Shown piece after piece: positions 43,826-54,159 of a DNA stretch of 64,000 nt (the first letter of the stretch is position 1; every line of letters starts with the position of its first letter). Position numbers and translations under genes: made by a program. Source of the stretch: Rhizobium bangladeshense (lineage in GTDB: Bacteria > Pseudomonadota > Alphaproteobacteria > Rhizobiales > Rhizobiaceae); the NCBI RefSeq assembly GCF_001662075.1, contig NZ_LYPL01000005.1, positions 248,001 through 312,000 on the forward strand. Direction: 5' to 3'. The notes beneath the pieces were generated by a model. It was not told the DNA's origin. It saw nothing but the letters and a program-made list of their open reading frames with translations, and ran no database searches.

Positions 43826-45700
43826 TCAACGGCCGTTTTCGCGTCTGGCTTCCTCGCGTCCGACCGATGCTTGCGGCGCGTTTTCAGAGACCGCCGCTTC
43901 GCGGTTCCGGCGTCCCTTCAGTCGATCGCGGATGCGCTGGATGATGTCCTTGAGATTGATGAAGATCGGCAGAGTGATTGCCGGTTCGACCGCTTCGAGC
44001 GACATGCCGACGGAGGTGATGTGGTCGTGCTCGTCGAGATCGCGGACGATGAGAATGATCGAGCCGAGACGGACGCGGTCGGCATAATCGGCCTTGCCGC
44101 CAAGGCGCTGGCGCATCAGTTCGGCGATCGTCAGGCCTTTTTCGGATTCGTTGAGCAGGCCGGGACCGTAAGCCGCATCGAGATCGGCGGCGGGGCGGGC
44201 GGGGGAGAGCGCGAAGGCGCCGAAGAATTCGGCATCGTCCTCATCGACCGGCGCACGGCTGGCGAAGAGGCGGTCGAGCAGGCGGGAATAGCTCGGCACG
44301 ATGAAGAGATAGACGAGATCGTTCTCGCGCAACCGCCCGGCATATTGGTAGCGCATTGACTTGCCATCGCGGATGACAAGCGAGGGGGTCGCCCAGCGCG
44401 GAATGCGCTCGCCGCGCAGCACCGGGCTATCCTTGATGACACGATAGGAGAGCAGTTCGTGGTTGGCGGCGCCCGGCAGGTCGACCTCCACCTTGTCGAC
44501 GGCGCCGATGCGCGGCGGAATGATCAGGCCGAGCTTCTTGGCGACGGGTTTGATCGTCCAGCCTTGGATCAGCAGCGAGACCAGCACGATGATGAAGGCC
44601 GTGTTGAAGAAGATCTGGCCGTTTTCCAGTCCGCCGAGGATCGGCATGATGGCGAGCAGGATGGAGACGGCGCCGCGCAGACCGACCCAGGCGACGAAAC
44701 CGATTTCCTGCTGGGTATAATCGAACGGAAGCAGCGACAGCCAAATCGCCAGGGGCCTGGCGATGAAGATCAAGAAGAGGGCGAGGAGGATGGCCGGCAC
44801 GATGATGACAGGAAATTGCGACGGCGTGGCGAGCAGGCCGAGCACCAGGAACATGATGATCTGCGCCAGCCAGGTCATGCCGTCCTGAAAGCGCTTGATG
44901 GTGCCGATCGCCTGCATCTTGCGGTTTCCGGCGTAAATGCCGGCGACGTAAACGGCAAGGAAGCCACTGCCGCCGACGGCGCCGGTGAAGGAGAAGACGA
45001 GCAGGGCGAGCGCCAGCACGAAGATCGGCGTCAGGCCGCGGTCGGTGTCGAGCTTGCTGACGATCAGCACGATCATCATGCCGCCGAGCAGGCCGAGAAT
45101 GACGCCGAGCCCCATCTCCTGGATGAACATGGCGAGCATGCCGATATTGATGCCGGCGTAACGCTCGCCGCTCGCCAGCACTTCGACAAGGGCGATGGTG
45201 AGGAAGATCGCCATCGGATCGTTGGTGCCGGATTCGACTTCAAGCGTCGAGCGCACCTTGTCGCGAATATTGATGCCGCCGATGCGCAGCAGGAAGAAGA
45301 CGGCGGCGGCGTCCGTCGAGGCCACGATCGAACCGAGCAGAAGGCCTTCCAGCCAGGTGAAGTTCAGCAGCCAAATGGCGGCGAAGGCAAACAGCGAGGC
45401 GGTGATCAGCACGCCGACTGAGGCAAGCGTGAGAGAGGGCACCGCCGCCAGCCGGAAGGCCTGCATCGGCGTGCCGAAGCCGGAATCGAACAGGATGACG
45501 GCAAGCGCAATGGAGCCGAGAATATATGCCAGATAATTGTTGCTGAACTCGATGCCGAGGCCATCAACGCCGGCGGCAAGGCCGATCATCAGGAAGAGCA
45601 GCAACAGCGGGGCGCCGAAACGGAAGGCAAGCAGGCTCGAAAAAGCGGCAAGAAGCACGAGCGCCGTCGCGACCAGCACTACGATATAAAACGCTTCCAT
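43826..45700 (-). CDS. Potassium/proton antiporter (CPA1, NhaP2-like)
   Basis: A 624-aa membrane antiporter. The first 390 residues contain about twelve hydrophobic helices with the motif [17 protein letters not shown] and [19 protein letters not shown], typical of CPA1 Na+ or K+/H+ exchangers. The rest is cytoplasmic with a TrkA_C-like domain and a final basic stretch. The start at 45700 has GGAAAGGGGTGG upstream. It interrupts the gap-pgk block; whether it is co-transcribed with pgk is open. Confidence 0.88.
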   Translation of the reverse strand: MEAFYIVVLVATALVLLAAFSSLLAFRFGAPLLLLFLMIGLAAGVDGLGIEFSNNYLAYILGSIALAVILFDSGFGTPMQAFRLAAVPSLTLASVGVLITASLFAFAAIWLLNFTWLEGLLLGSIVASTDAAAVFFLLRIGGINIRDKVRSTLEVESGTNDPMAIFLTIALVEVLASGERYAGINIGMLAMFIQEMGLGVILGLLGGMMIVLIVSKLDTDRGLTPIFVLALALLVFSFTGAVGGSGFLAVYVAGIYAGNRKMQAIGTIKRFQDGMTWLAQIIMFLVLGLLATPSQFPVIIVPAILLALFLIFIARPLAIWLSLLPFDYTQQEIGFVAWVGLRGAVSILLAIMPILGGLENGQIFFNTAFIIVLVSLLIQGWTIKPVAKKLGLIIPPRIGAVDKVEVDLPGAANHELLSYRVIKDSPVLRGERIPRWATPSLVIRDGKSMRYQYAGRLRENDLVYLFIVPSYSRLLDRLFASRAPVDEDDAEFFGAFALSPARPAADLDAAYGPGLLNESEKGLTIAELMRQRLGGKADYADRVRLGSIILIVRDLDEHDHITSVGMSLEAVEPAITLPIFINLKDIIQRIRDRLKGRRNREAAVSENAPQASVGREEARRENGR

Positions 45701-45824
45701 GCCCACCCCTTTCCATCGAATGCTTGCCGATGCGGCCACCTCAGGCCGATCCGCCTTGTCTTAACCCCTCCACCACGCGCGTCGATGCATCAGTAAACGG
45801 CAAAACGGCAGAGAAGGGTAGGCC

Positions 45825-45929
45825 TTGCGGCTTAACCTGGTCTCGTGCTGCATCATGCTGCTGAACGGCTGCCGGACGGCCACCGACACGGAAATGCTAC
45901 GGGAGAAACTCTCTACAAAGAATGTATAA
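45825..45929 (+). CDS. Possible 34-aa lipoprotein
   Basis: From TTG 45825 with AGAAGGG upstream: MRLNLVSCCIMLLNGCRTAT then DTEMLREKLSTKNV. A lipobox-like LNGC follows a hydrophobic stretch, recalling small lysis/entericidin-type lipoproteins. Very short, TTG start, so uncertain. The gap between the antiporter start and 46083 holds nothing else I recognise. Confidence 0.35.
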   Translation: MRLNLVSCCIMLLNGCRTATDTEMLREKLSTKNV

Positions 45930-46082
45930 GCAAATCAGGCAAGAGCAGGGCGAAAAGCAGGAAGATCGTTTTTTCCTGCCGGTAGCTGCTAACGGCGACG
46001 GGATGCACGCTCCTGCGTTCACGCGGCCGTTCGTCTTGTCAATGACGGGAAGAAGGGATTGCAGCCGCGGATTGAGCGAGTG

Positions 46083-46262
46083 CTATCCCAACACTGACTG
46101 AAGTATGATGACGGCGAGAAACCCAAGGCCGATCGCCGCGGCAAAACGGACCACCAGACGATCAGCCTTTGCGAGCACGGCAGGTCGGACGTCCCGCTTG
46201 CGATGAAACCGCTGCCGCCGCTTGAGGGTGGTGTGGGACGAGCGCTTTTGCGGCTCTGCCAT
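46083..46262 (-). CDS. Small basic membrane protein (59 aa)
   Basis: An unlisted short gene with an excellent ribosome site (GGAGGTGA, 4 bases before the ATG at 46262). The product is very basic at the N-terminus (MAEPQKRSSHTTLKRRQRFH then RKRDVRPAV) and ends in one hydrophobic helix (AAAIGLGFLAVIILQSVLG). It is predicted to sit in the inner membrane with the basic part in the cytoplasm. Function unknown. Confidence 0.65.
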   Translation of the reverse strand: MAEPQKRSSHTTLKRRQRFHRKRDVRPAVLAKADRLVVRFAAAIGLGFLAVIILQSVLG

Positions 46263-46403
46263 TTATCACCTCCGCTTGGATCATTTCAGCCTCAATCTAT
46301 CACGATTGGACAGCGGATCGCCAACCGTGATTCCATCCTTGCGGCCACCGAACCCGTCGCGCCGAAGCGGCTTTCAAAACAGGAAGACGATGCTGATCGG
46401 CTG

Positions 46404-46718
46404 TCAGTCCGAGGTTTGGTCCTCATCGTCGGTGAGATCCTCGACCGGAATCAGGAAAACGACGAATTCGTCGTCGATGGTCCTTTGCGGATCGTCATCG
46501 AATTCATAGGCGTGCTCGACTTCGCTGGCTTCCTCGGCGGTCGCCTTGCGCAGGCTGAGCGCCGCCTTGCGGTCCCACAGGGGCTTGCCTTCGGATTCCA
46601 GGATGGTCAGGTCGTCGCGAAAATCTTCCGCCTCGAAGAAATGGGTCGCTTCCTCATGGTTTTTCGAGCGAAAGCTGGCAATGGCGCGGCCGGCGATCTC
46701 AACGGTAAAGTAATCCAT
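46404..46718 (-). CDS. Conserved acidic hypothetical protein
   Basis: A 104-aa protein, strongly acidic at the C-terminus (ending LTDDEDQTSD), with an N-terminal MDYFTVEIAGRAIASFRSKN and EEATHFFEAEDFRDDL. There is no signal or membrane segment and no family I can name; probably a rhizobial conserved protein. It lies upstream of the small membrane gene on the same strand. Confidence 0.7.
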   Translation of the reverse strand: MDYFTVEIAGRAIASFRSKNHEEATHFFEAEDFRDDLTILESEGKPLWDRKAALSLRKATAEEASEVEHAYEFDDDPQRTIDDEFVVFLIPVEDLTDDEDQTSD

Positions 46719-46813
46719 GCATCTCTCTCTATCTCCCCGGCCGCAATGCGGGTCAGGGCTTGGTGCACCATATCAGGTTTCGCAATCGATCCGGCGCGGT
46801 GCCTATAACAAAA

Positions 46814-46833
46814 CGGCCCGGTTTCCCGGGCCG
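46814..46833 (-). terminator. Terminator of gap
   Basis: CGGCCCGG / CCGGGCCG with a TTTC loop. On the minus strand TTTTGTTATAG follows, about 26 bases after the gap stop. Strong intrinsic terminator. Confidence 0.88.
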
Positions 46834-46859
46834 CTTGCGCTTATTCGTTCGTCAGGCTC

Positions 46860-47870
46860 TCAGATGAGCTTGGCGAAGGCGACGGCCGTGTCCGACATGC
46901 GGCTGGAGAAGCCCCACTCGTTGTCGTACCAGGACAGGACGCGCACGAAATTGCCTTCCATGACCTTGGTCTGATCGGTCGCAAAGATCGAGGAGTGGCT
47001 GTCATGGTTGAAGTCGCGGGAAACGAGCGGCTCGTCGGTGTAGCCGAGAATGCCCTTCAGGGCGCCGTTGGAAGCGGCCTTGATGGCTTCGTTGACTTCG
47101 CCGACGGTGGTCGCCTTCTTGGAGACGAACTTGAAGTCTACGACCGAAACGTTTGGGGTGGGAACGCGGATCGAGGTGCCGTCAAGCTTGCCCTTGAGAT
47201 GCGGCAGCACGAGGCCGACGGCTTTGGCTGCGCCCGTCGAGGTAGGGATCATCGAGAGGGCGGCTGCGCGGGCGCGATACAGGTCCTTGTGCATCGTGTC
47301 GAGCGTCGGCTGGTCGCCGGTGTAGGAGTGGATGGTCGTCATGAACCCGTGGTCGATGCCGACGGCGTCGTCGAGAACCTTGACAACAGGCACCAGGCAG
47401 TTGGTGGTGCAGGACGCGTTGGAGATGACCAGGTGCTCCTTGGTGAGCTGGTCATGGTTGACGCCGTAAACGACGGTCAGGTCGGCGCCGTCGGCAGGGG
47501 CCGAGACGATGACGCGCTTGGCGCCGGCCGTCAGATGGGCAGCGGCCTTGTCCCGAGCGGTGAAGATGCCCGTGCATTCCATGGCAATGTCGACGCCGAG
47601 TTCGCGGTGCGGAAGCGTTGCCGGATCCTTGATCGCCGTAACCTTGATCGGCTTGCCGTTGCCGACGGTGATCGTGTCACCTTCGACTTTCACATTTGCC
47701 GGGAACTTGCCGTGGATCGAGTCGTAGCGCAGCAGGTGGGCATTGGTCTCGACGGGGCCGAGGTCGTTGATGGCGACGACTTCGATGTCGGTGCGGCCGG
47801 ATTCGACGATAGCGCGGAGGACGTTACGGCCGATGCGGCCGAAACCATTGATGGCAACCTTGACTGTCAT
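46860..47870 (-). CDS. gap: Glyceraldehyde-3-phosphate dehydrogenase
   Basis: A 336-aa NAD-dependent enzyme oxidising glyceraldehyde 3-phosphate to 1,3-bisphosphoglycerate. Motifs: [12 protein letters not shown] at the N-terminus (NAD fold), the active-site Cys in [23 protein letters not shown] and [10 protein letters not shown] start at MTVKVAING (47870), two codons inside the longest frame. It follows tkt after 81 bp and ends in its own terminator. Confidence 0.97.
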   Translation of the reverse strand: MTVKVAINGFGRIGRNVLRAIVESGRTDIEVVAINDLGPVETNAHLLRYDSIHGKFPANVKVEGDTITVGNGKPIKVTAIKDPATLPHRELGVDIAMECTGIFTARDKAAAHLTAGAKRVIVSAPADGADLTVVYGVNHDQLTKEHLVISNASCTTNCLVPVVKVLDDAVGIDHGFMTTIHSYTGDQPTLDTMHKDLYRARAAALSMIPTSTGAAKAVGLVLPHLKGKLDGTSIRVPTPNVSVVDFKFVSKKATTVGEVNEAIKAASNGALKGILGYTDEPLVSRDFNHDSHSSIFATDQTKVMEGNFVRVLSWYDNEWGFSSRMSDTAVAFAKLI

Positions 47871-47951
47871 GTGCATTCACTCCCGATAGAATAGAGCCCG
47901 ATAGAGAGGGCCTGGAATTGAGGAGATGGAGAGCGCCTCAAGGCGCCCTCT

Positions 47952-49925
47952 TTAAAGCTTTGCCTCCGCAGCCGCAACGACCGCGTCGGCGGTGATGCCG
48001 AAATGCTTGTAAACGTCCTTGACCGGGCCGGACGCGCCGAAGCTCTTCATGCCGATGAAAGTGCCTTCCGGTCCGATGAAGGCGTCCCAGCCCTCGCGGA
48101 CGGCGGCTTCGACGGCGATCTTGACCGGCGAGTTGCCGAGAACACCCTTGCGATAGGCGTCCGGCTGCTCGAAGAACAGTTCGGTGCAGGGCACCGAGAC
48201 GACGCGCACCGAAACACCCTTGGCTTCAAGACCGGCGCGAGCGGCGACGGCGATTTCGACTTCCGAGCCGGAGGCGAAGATCGTCACCTTGGCGTCGGCA
48301 TTGCCGGCGAGCGTATAGGCGCCCTGTTCGCAAAGGTTCTTTTCGCTGTATTCGGTGCGGGCCGGGCTGAGGTTCTGACGCGTCAGGGCAAGGCCCGATG
48401 GGCGGTTGTGCGTCTTAATGGCGATCTGCCAGCATTCCGCCGTTTCCGTGGCGTCGGCCGGTCGGAAGACCAGCAGGTTCGGAATGGCGCGCAGGCCAGC
48501 GAGCTGTTCGACCGGCTGGTGCGTCGGGCCGTCTTCGCCGACGCCGATCGAGTCGTGCGTCAGGACGTGGATGACGCGGATGCCCATCAGTGCTGCGAGG
48601 CGGATCGGCGGGCGGCAATAATCCGAGAAAATCAGGAAGCCGCCGCTATAGGGAATGAGGCCGCCATGTAGCGCAATGCCGTTCATGGCGGACGCCATGC
48701 CGTGCTCGCGGATGCCCCAATGCACGTAACGGCCGGCGAAATCCGTCGGCGTGATCGAGTGCATCTGGCTGGTCTTGGTGTTGTTCGACGGCGTCAGGTC
48801 GGCGGAGCCGCCGAGGGTTTCCGGCACGAAGCCGTTGATGATTTCGAGTGCATCCTCGGATGCCTTGCGGGTTGCAACCGTCGGCCTGGTCTCGGCGAGC
48901 TTCTTCTTATATGCGCTGATCGCGGCATCGAAACCTTCCGGCAGGTCGCCTGCCATACGGCGGGAGAATTCCGCTCTGGCCGGCGATCTGGAAAGAGTTT
49001 CTTCCCATGCCTTGACGATATTGTCGGAGCGGGTGCCGGCAGAACGCCATGCCTCAAGAATGTCGGAAGGGACGACGAAGGGCTCGTAATCCCAGTTCAG
49101 AGCCCTGCGGGTCGCGGCGATTTCATCGGCGCCGAGCGGGCTGCCGTGAACCTTATGGCTGCCGGCCTTGTTCGGAGCGCCGAAGCCGATAACCGTCTTG
49201 CAGGCGATGAAGGTCGGGCGATCGGACTGATGGGCGGCCTCGATCGCATCGGCGATGGCGGCCTGATCGTGGCCGTCGATCTCGATGGTGTTCCAGTGGA
49301 CGGCCTTGAAGCGGGCGATCTGGTCGGTCGAATCCGACAGCGAGACGGCGCCGTCGATGGTGATCGAGTTGTTGTCCCAGAAGAGGATCAGCTTGTTCAG
49401 CTTCAGATGACCGGCAAGCGCGATCGCCTCATGACTGATGCCTTCCATCAGGCAGCCGTCGCCATTGATGACGTAAGTATAGTGATCCTGCAGGTCCGCA
49501 CCGAATTCCTCGCGCAGCTTGCGCTCGGCGATCGCCATGCCGACGGCGTTGGCGATGCCCTGGCCAAGCGGGCCGGTCGTGGTTTCGATGCCGGTCGCAT
49601 GGCCGTATTCCGGGTGGCCGGCGGTCTTGGAGCCGACCTGACGGAACTGTTTCAGATCCTCGACCGTCATATCGGGATAACCGGTCAAATAGAGCAGCGA
49701 GTAGAGCAGCATCGAGCCGTGGCCGGCAGAGAGCACGAAACGGTCACGGTTCGGCCAGTGCGGCTTCTTCGGATCGAAGCGCAGATATTTGGTGAACAGG
49801 ACCGTTGCCACGTCGGCCATGCCCATCGGCATGCCCGGGTGGCCGGAATTCGCCTTTTCAACGGCGTCCATGGCGAGGAAACGGATCGCATTCGCCATCC
49901 GGTCGTTTTGTTCGGGAGAGGTCAT
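47952..49925 (-). CDS. tkt: Transketolase
   Basis: A 657-aa thiamine-diphosphate enzyme of the pentose phosphate pathway. Motifs: [17 protein letters not shown], the ThDP site [13 protein letters not shown] ending in [21 protein letters not shown] and the central [13 protein letters not shown] 49925 ([10 protein letters not shown]) is the family start. It heads the leftward tkt-gap pair that feeds triose phosphates into lower glycolysis. Confidence 0.96.
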   Translation of the reverse strand: MTSPEQNDRMANAIRFLAMDAVEKANSGHPGMPMGMADVATVLFTKYLRFDPKKPHWPNRDRFVLSAGHGSMLLYSLLYLTGYPDMTVEDLKQFRQVGSKTAGHPEYGHATGIETTTGPLGQGIANAVGMAIAERKLREEFGADLQDHYTYVINGDGCLMEGISHEAIALAGHLKLNKLILFWDNNSITIDGAVSLSDSTDQIARFKAVHWNTIEIDGHDQAAIADAIEAAHQSDRPTFIACKTVIGFGAPNKAGSHKVHGSPLGADEIAATRRALNWDYEPFVVPSDILEAWRSAGTRSDNIVKAWEETLSRSPARAEFSRRMAGDLPEGFDAAISAYKKKLAETRPTVATRKASEDALEIINGFVPETLGGSADLTPSNNTKTSQMHSITPTDFAGRYVHWGIREHGMASAMNGIALHGGLIPYSGGFLIFSDYCRPPIRLAALMGIRVIHVLTHDSIGVGEDGPTHQPVEQLAGLRAIPNLLVFRPADATETAECWQIAIKTHNRPSGLALTRQNLSPARTEYSEKNLCEQGAYTLAGNADAKVTIFASGSEVEIAVAARAGLEAKGVSVRVVSVPCTELFFEQPDAYRKGVLGNSPVKIAVEAAVREGWDAFIGPEGTFIGMKSFGASGPVKDVYKHFGITADAVVAAAEAKL

Positions 49926-50258
49926 GGCTTTTCCGCAAGCTCCGAGTGTCGGGGGATGGCCTCGAGCCTCCAAGACCATCGAATGAAAGCGGCAGAGACA
50001 TAGCAGTTAAGACGAACGAGTCAATAAATGGCGGCCCAAATCCAGGCGGGCTCTGGCCTTTTTGACATTTGATCGTGCGGTTATACAAATGACAAACCCC
50101 GCGTGGTAGCCGTCGTTAAAACGCTCATCCACAAGATAGGCCGGCGGACGGGTGGGGGGATTTATTGACGGGCCGTTGGCGAGCTGCATATCCTTTTTGA
50201 AATCACAGGATCGGTGCAGAGTGCCGATTCGCGGATCCTGCGCGGGAATCGGAAAGGC

Positions 50259-50534
50259 ATGATGCCCACAGGCAAAACCATGGAAGCAGCGCTGAACGAG
50301 CTGAGGCAGGCGATTTCGAGCCTCGAAAACGCCGTCGACATGCGCATCGAGCGGCAGCGCGAGCAAGGGGAGATCGAGGGCGAGGTGCGGCGTGTGCACG
50401 CCGACCGCTCCCGGCTGGCGCAGGAGCTCGACCAGGCCGAATTCCGTGCCAATCGACTGGAAGAGGTCAATCGCGAAGTATCGCGGCGGCTGGTCACGGC
50501 CATGGAAACGATCCGCGCGGTTCTGGATCGCTGA
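50259..50534 (+). CDS. DUF4164 coiled-coil protein
   Basis: A 91-aa protein, almost entirely helical coiled coil (ALNELRQAISSLENAVDMRI, then RRVHADRSRLAQELDQAEFR), of the DUF4164 family found ahead of zapA in rhizobia. It probably works with ZapA in cell division; that is inferred from linkage. The start is ATG 50259 or 50262, preceded by GGAAAGG. The zapA start follows after 16 bp. Confidence 0.85.
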   Translation: MMPTGKTMEAALNELRQAISSLENAVDMRIERQREQGEIEGEVRRVHADRSRLAQELDQAEFRANRLEEVNREVSRRLVTAMETIRAVLDR

Positions 50535-50550
50535 TGAGGATGAATATGAC

Positions 50551-50928
50551 ATGGCGCAGGTAACGGTAACGATCGACGGCAAGGCCTATCGCATGGCCTG
50601 TGAGGAAGGGCAGGAAGATCATCTGACCGACCTCGCCACCCGTTTCGACCGCTATGTCGGCCATCTCAAGGGTCAGTTCGGTGAGATCGGCGATCTCAGG
50701 ATCACCGTCATGGCCGGCATCATGATCATGGACGAGATTGCCGAACTGACGCGCCGTGTTGCCGAGCTGGAATCCGAGCTGGAGTCGCTGCGCGGCAACC
50801 GCGACACGGTGCTTGCCGCGACCGCCCGCACCGAGGAAACGCTGGCGGCAGCGCTCGGCGAGGTGTCGAGCCGCATCCGCGGCATCACCGACAAGCTGAA
50901 TGGCCGCTCCGCCCCCGAGCTCAATTGA
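50551..50928 (+). CDS. zapA: Cell division protein ZapA
   Basis: A 125-aa ZapA, which bundles FtsZ filaments at the division ring. The N-terminal domain reads VTVTIDGKAYRMACEEGQED and LTDLATRFD, then LRITVMAGIMIMDEI; the rest is coiled coil. It is directly followed by the 6S RNA gene, the conserved zapA-ssrS order of proteobacteria. Confidence 0.93.
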   Translation: MAQVTVTIDGKAYRMACEEGQEDHLTDLATRFDRYVGHLKGQFGEIGDLRITVMAGIMIMDEIAELTRRVAELESELESLRGNRDTVLAATARTEETLAAALGEVSSRIRGITDKLNGRSAPELN

Positions 50929-50998
50929 CGTCAATTAAATCGACGCGGCCTGCCGTCGCCACTGGCGCGTCGATGCAAACGCCCTTATATATTGCGAT

Positions 50999-51155
50999 GC
51001 GGTCTGCGCCTCTCGACAGGAACCACAATCCCTGGGGCCATACTCGATCCAAAGGGAGCTGTCCCTGGCCAGGCCCGTGGGCCTGGACACACGGTGCCCA
51101 CCTACGTTTGTAGGCGCCCAGGATCGTAAACATCCATCGGTCGTCGTGGATCGCA
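50999..51155 (+). ncRNA. ssrS: 6S RNA
   Basis: The region downstream of zapA has the layout of alphaproteobacterial 6S RNA, which binds RNA polymerase by mimicking an open promoter. A TATATT -10 (50987-50992) sits 6-7 bases ahead of the likely start. The sequence shows a GGAACCACAATCCCTGGGG arm, a central bulge and GGTGCCCACCTACG followed by a GGCGCC closing part. Its position behind zapA supports the call. Ends are approximate. Confidence 0.8.
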
Positions 51156-51234
51156 CTCCCTTTCATTTTGGCGAAGAGACGCGACCACCTGCTTCGGCGG
51201 GGTCATGATGATGCGCTGAGGCTGCAACTCAATC

Positions 51235-52218
51235 CTAGTCGACCGGGTAAGGCCCTTCGGCGAAGACCTCGTCGTGGTAACCTTTGGAGCCGACATCGCG
51301 CGCCAGCGGGCTGCGCCATTCCCTGCCGTCACGCAGGCAATCGAGCAAGAACGGGAAGTCGTATTGAGGTTGCCAGCCGAGTTCGCGCCTTGCCCGTTCG
51401 TTGACATAGACGCGGTCGAGCCTCGGAAACAACTTCCAACCGCGCTCGGAATAGAGGGCGCCGGCACCCGGAAAGAGCCGCTCGACTACAGCGGGCGCGT
51501 CTTCCCTGAGCTCAGCGAGATCGCCTGACGAAAAGGGCGTCGTGGCCGAGACGATGTAGCGGCCGAAGCCGATAGCCGGCGCCCTTTCGAGCGCCAGCAA
51601 ATGGGCGCCGACCACATCGCTGATATCAACGCGGCGATGAAGCAGCTCGTTGCCCTGTGCGTTTTCCGCCGCATATTCGTTGCGGATGCTGGGATCGTCA
51701 TCGCTTTCGGGAAAGAAACGCGAGGTCCTGAGGATGACGACAGGCAGACGGGATTTGCGGGCGAAGAGTTCACAAATGCCTTCGGCGGCGAGTTTCGTCA
51801 CGCCGTAGATGTTCCTTGCAACAGGGCACACGTCCTCGGTGATCCATGCAGCGGGTTCGCCTTCGGCCGGTGTCAATGCGGCACCGAAGGCGCTGGTGGT
51901 GCTGGTGAAGACGAAGCTTGAAACGCCGGCGGCGGTGGCCTCTTCGAGCAGGTTCAGGGTGCCGCCGACATTGGTGTCGAGGAAATCGCGATTGCCGTGC
52001 GTCGCCACATGCGGCTTGTGCAGCGTCGCGGCATGGATGACGTGGCTGATACCTGACATCGCCTGTCTGATGAAGTCACGGTCGCCGATCGATCCGACCC
52101 TGTCGGTGAAGGCCGAGGGCTTGATATCGATGCCGCGCGCCCACCGGCTCTGCGCTCTCAAGCTGCGCATCAGCGCCTCGCCGAGATGACCCGCACTTCC
52201 CGTCACCAGTATCGTCAT
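51235..52218 (-). CDS. NAD-dependent epimerase/dehydratase
   Basis: A 327-aa extended SDR with TILVTGSAGHLGEAL as NAD motif, a Ser/Tyr/Lys triad visible in VFTSTTSAFG and NIYGVTKLAAEGI, and SRFFPESDDDP in the substrate part. It belongs to nucleoside-sugar or lactone-modifying epimerases. Start at 52218 with AGGAGAGG upstream. An XRE regulator lies 98 bp upstream on the same strand. Confidence 0.88.
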   Translation of the reverse strand: MTILVTGSAGHLGEALMRSLRAQSRWARGIDIKPSAFTDRVGSIGDRDFIRQAMSGISHVIHAATLHKPHVATHGNRDFLDTNVGGTLNLLEEATAAGVSSFVFTSTTSAFGAALTPAEGEPAAWITEDVCPVARNIYGVTKLAAEGICELFARKSRLPVVILRTSRFFPESDDDPSIRNEYAAENAQGNELLHRRVDISDVVGAHLLALERAPAIGFGRYIVSATTPFSSGDLAELREDAPAVVERLFPGAGALYSERGWKLFPRLDRVYVNERARRELGWQPQYDFPFLLDCLRDGREWRSPLARDVGSKGYHDEVFAEGPYPVD

Positions 52219-52315
52219 CGCATCCTCTCCTGACCCTTCTGCGGCGGACGCTATAAAGGCCGGTGTCTGGGGACAACGCATAAATTATGCATGGGAATGC
52301 AGGAAAGCTGCAGGC

Positions 52316-52882
52316 TCAGTCGATTGTCGTGACGAGACGGCCGGCGCTGCCGTCGGAAAGGCTGATCCGCTCCCAGGTCACCCGGCCGGCTGTGATCGGC
52401 ATCGATGCATTGTCGTTGGCGCCGGTTTCGAACGTCAGCGACAGGAGCTTGCCCTCATGCCAGCCACGCGCCTCCAGAGACTGTTCGGTTGCGGCGATTT
52501 CAGCGGATGCGTAGCAGAAAAGCGAGCGGCCGAGAAAGGCGGCGAGCGGTGCGCGCCATTCCGCCTGGCGCGGGCGGGAGGCAGACAGCAGCCGATGGGT
52601 GACGTCGCATATCAGATGTACCGGCCGGATAGAATCCTCGACCAGCCGCTTCAGCGCCGCATCGGCTGCGGCATGTCGCGGCGAGGCGAAAATCCGCTCC
52701 AGCCTGACGGCCTGTTCGGGTGAGAGAGCGAGCTGGTCGCGCTCCCAGCGTGAAACGGTTGCCTGGTTGACGCCGAGAAGTTCGGCGAGGTGCTGCTGCT
52801 TGATGCTGCGCAGCAGCCGCATGCGGCGTATGCCTGCCCCCGATATCGTCATCTGTTCTCTGTCCCGCATTTCTGCCAGCAT
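52316..52882 (-). CDS. XRE-family HTH regulator
   Basis: A 188-aa regulator. The N-terminal helix-turn-helix (RMRLLRSIKQQHLAELLGVN then QATVSRWERDQLALSPEQA) is of the XRE/Cro type. The C-terminal 110 residues form a probable ligand-binding or sensor part with LICDVTHRLLSASR. Starts at 52882 or ATG 52852 are both possible. It may control the epimerase behind it. Confidence 0.8.
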   Translation of the reverse strand: MLAEMRDREQMTISGAGIRRMRLLRSIKQQHLAELLGVNQATVSRWERDQLALSPEQAVRLERIFASPRHAAADAALKRLVEDSIRPVHLICDVTHRLLSASRPRQAEWRAPLAAFLGRSLFCYASAEIAATEQSLEARGWHEGKLLSLTFETGANDNASMPITAGRVTWERISLSDGSAGRLVTTID

Positions 52883-52919
52883 AAGGTTTCAGCGAGCCGG
52901 GAGGCAAGCTGGTCCGATA

Positions 52920-53252
52920 CTATTCCGGCTGGCCTTCGAGATCGCTTTTCAGTCGGTCGAGGATCGATAGGGCATGGCCGGCATAGGCGCTGATCCAGCG
53001 ATCGTAGATGTGCTTGATCGGCAGGCTGTTCAGGTGGTTCCAGCGTTCGCGGCCTTCCTTCCTGGCAATGACCAGATCGGCTTCCTCCAGCACTTTCAAA
53101 TGCTGCATCACGGTACAGCGGTCCATTCCGGGAAACATCTCGCAGAGAGCGCCTGTCGTACGAGGGCCGTTCTTGAGGAGGTCGAGAATTTCGCGGCGGC
53201 GGTGATGCGCCAGTGCCTTGAAAACGGGGTCGTCTTTCGATTCGCTTGACAT
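52920..53252 (-). CDS. ArsR-family HTH repressor
   Basis: A 110-aa winged-helix repressor (FKALAHHRRREILDLLKNG, then the recognition helix in DRCTVMQHLKVLEEADLV). It lacks the Cys pair of metal sensors and belongs to the group that accompanies SRPBCC (AHSA1) genes. A perfect palindrome overlaps its start codon and the divergent SRPBCC gene's promoter, so it most likely represses both. Confidence 0.9.
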   Translation of the reverse strand: MSSESKDDPVFKALAHHRRREILDLLKNGPRTTGALCEMFPGMDRCTVMQHLKVLEEADLVIARKEGRERWNHLNSLPIKHIYDRWISAYAGHALSILDRLKSDLEGQPE

Positions 53253-53270
53253 GTTATATTTTTATAACAT
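53251..53270. promoter_or_regulatory. Palindromic operator between arsR-type and SRPBCC genes
   Basis: ATGTTATA-tttt-TATAACAT, perfect 8-bp arms in a GC-rich genome, at the start codon of the ArsR-type gene and 39 bases before the divergent SRPBCC gene. This symmetry fits a dimeric ArsR repressor. Confidence 0.75.
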
Positions 53271-53308
53271 AATGACGGCAGGTGCAATGGAGAAGAGGAG
53301 GAAGTCTC

Positions 53309-53791
53309 ATGTCCCTCAATATTCGCGTCTCGGGTCGCATCGGCCGCCCGGTGGCCGAAGTCTTCGACGCGGTCGTCAATCCCGCAAAACTGTCGAGCTA
53401 CTTCACGACTGTCGGCGGAGCGAGCGCGCCGCTGGCACAGGGCACGACAGTAACCTGGTGGAAGGATGTGCCCGTCGAAGTGATCGAGCTGGTGCCGGAG
53501 AGCAAGATCGTGCTGCGCTGGGATGGCGCGACGGACGAAGACAAGAAGCCCTACAAGACGCTCGTGGAAATGAATTTCAAGCCGCTGGATGACGGAGGCA
53601 CCATGGTGACCATCGCCGAAGACGGATGGCGTGACGATGAACCCGGCCGCCGTGGAACCTACCTGAACATGGAGGGATGGACGCAAATGTTCTGCTGCAT
53701 GAAGGCCTTTGTCGAATATGGCATCAATCTGCGCGACGGCATGTTCCTCAGCGAGATGCGCGGCGAACAGGCCAGGGCGCCGGAAGGTTGA
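53309..53791 (+). CDS. SRPBCC (AHSA1-like) protein
   Basis: A 160-aa START/Bet v1-like domain protein with ISSUE-free fold marks: IRVSGRIGRPVAEVFDAVVN, then KIVLRWDG and a C-terminal helix EGWTQMFCCMKAFVEYG. It should bind a small hydrophobic ligand; the family often couples with ArsR repressors. Start at MSLNIRVSG (53309), with AGGAGGAAGTC upstream. Confidence 0.88.
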   Translation: MSLNIRVSGRIGRPVAEVFDAVVNPAKLSSYFTTVGGASAPLAQGTTVTWWKDVPVEVIELVPESKIVLRWDGATDEDKKPYKTLVEMNFKPLDDGGTMVTIAEDGWRDDEPGRRGTYLNMEGWTQMFCCMKAFVEYGINLRDGMFLSEMRGEQARAPEG

Positions 53792-53802
53792 GGAGAAGCG
53801 TC

Positions 53803-54159
53803 ATGAGCGATCTGATCTGGGGCGGCGTCGATGTCGCGATGAAGGTTCCGCCGCATCAGTATGATGCGACGGTTTCGTTTTACCGGGACGTCGTGCAGCT
53901 GAAGGAAATCGAAGGAAACGATATCTCGTTCGAACTCGGACCGATCCGGCTCTGGATCGACAAGGTCCCAACTATGAGCCAAGCCGAACTTTGGCTGGAA
54001 TTCATGACGTCGGATTTCAACTGCGCGGCCGCGCATTTGGACAAGGCCGACGTTCCGCGCTGCGATGCGATCGAGACGCTGCCGCCCGACCTTCGCGGCG
54101 GCTGGATCCTCAATCCGGCCGGTATTGTGCATCTGGTGCGGGAGACCGGGCGCGATTGA
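53803..54159 (+). CDS. VOC/glyoxalase-like protein
   Basis: A 118-aa vicinal-oxygen-chelate fold protein (single repeat): MKVPPHQYDATVSFYRDVVQ, then FELGPIRLWID and GGWILNPAGIVHLVRET. It is the third gene of the ArsR-regulated unit, 11 bp behind SRPBCC. Metal ligands are not clear, so it may bind a ligand rather than catalyse. Function unknown. Confidence 0.82.
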   Translation: MSDLIWGGVDVAMKVPPHQYDATVSFYRDVVQLKEIEGNDISFELGPIRLWIDKVPTMSQAELWLEFMTSDFNCAAAHLDKADVPRCDAIETLPPDLRGGWILNPAGIVHLVRETGRD

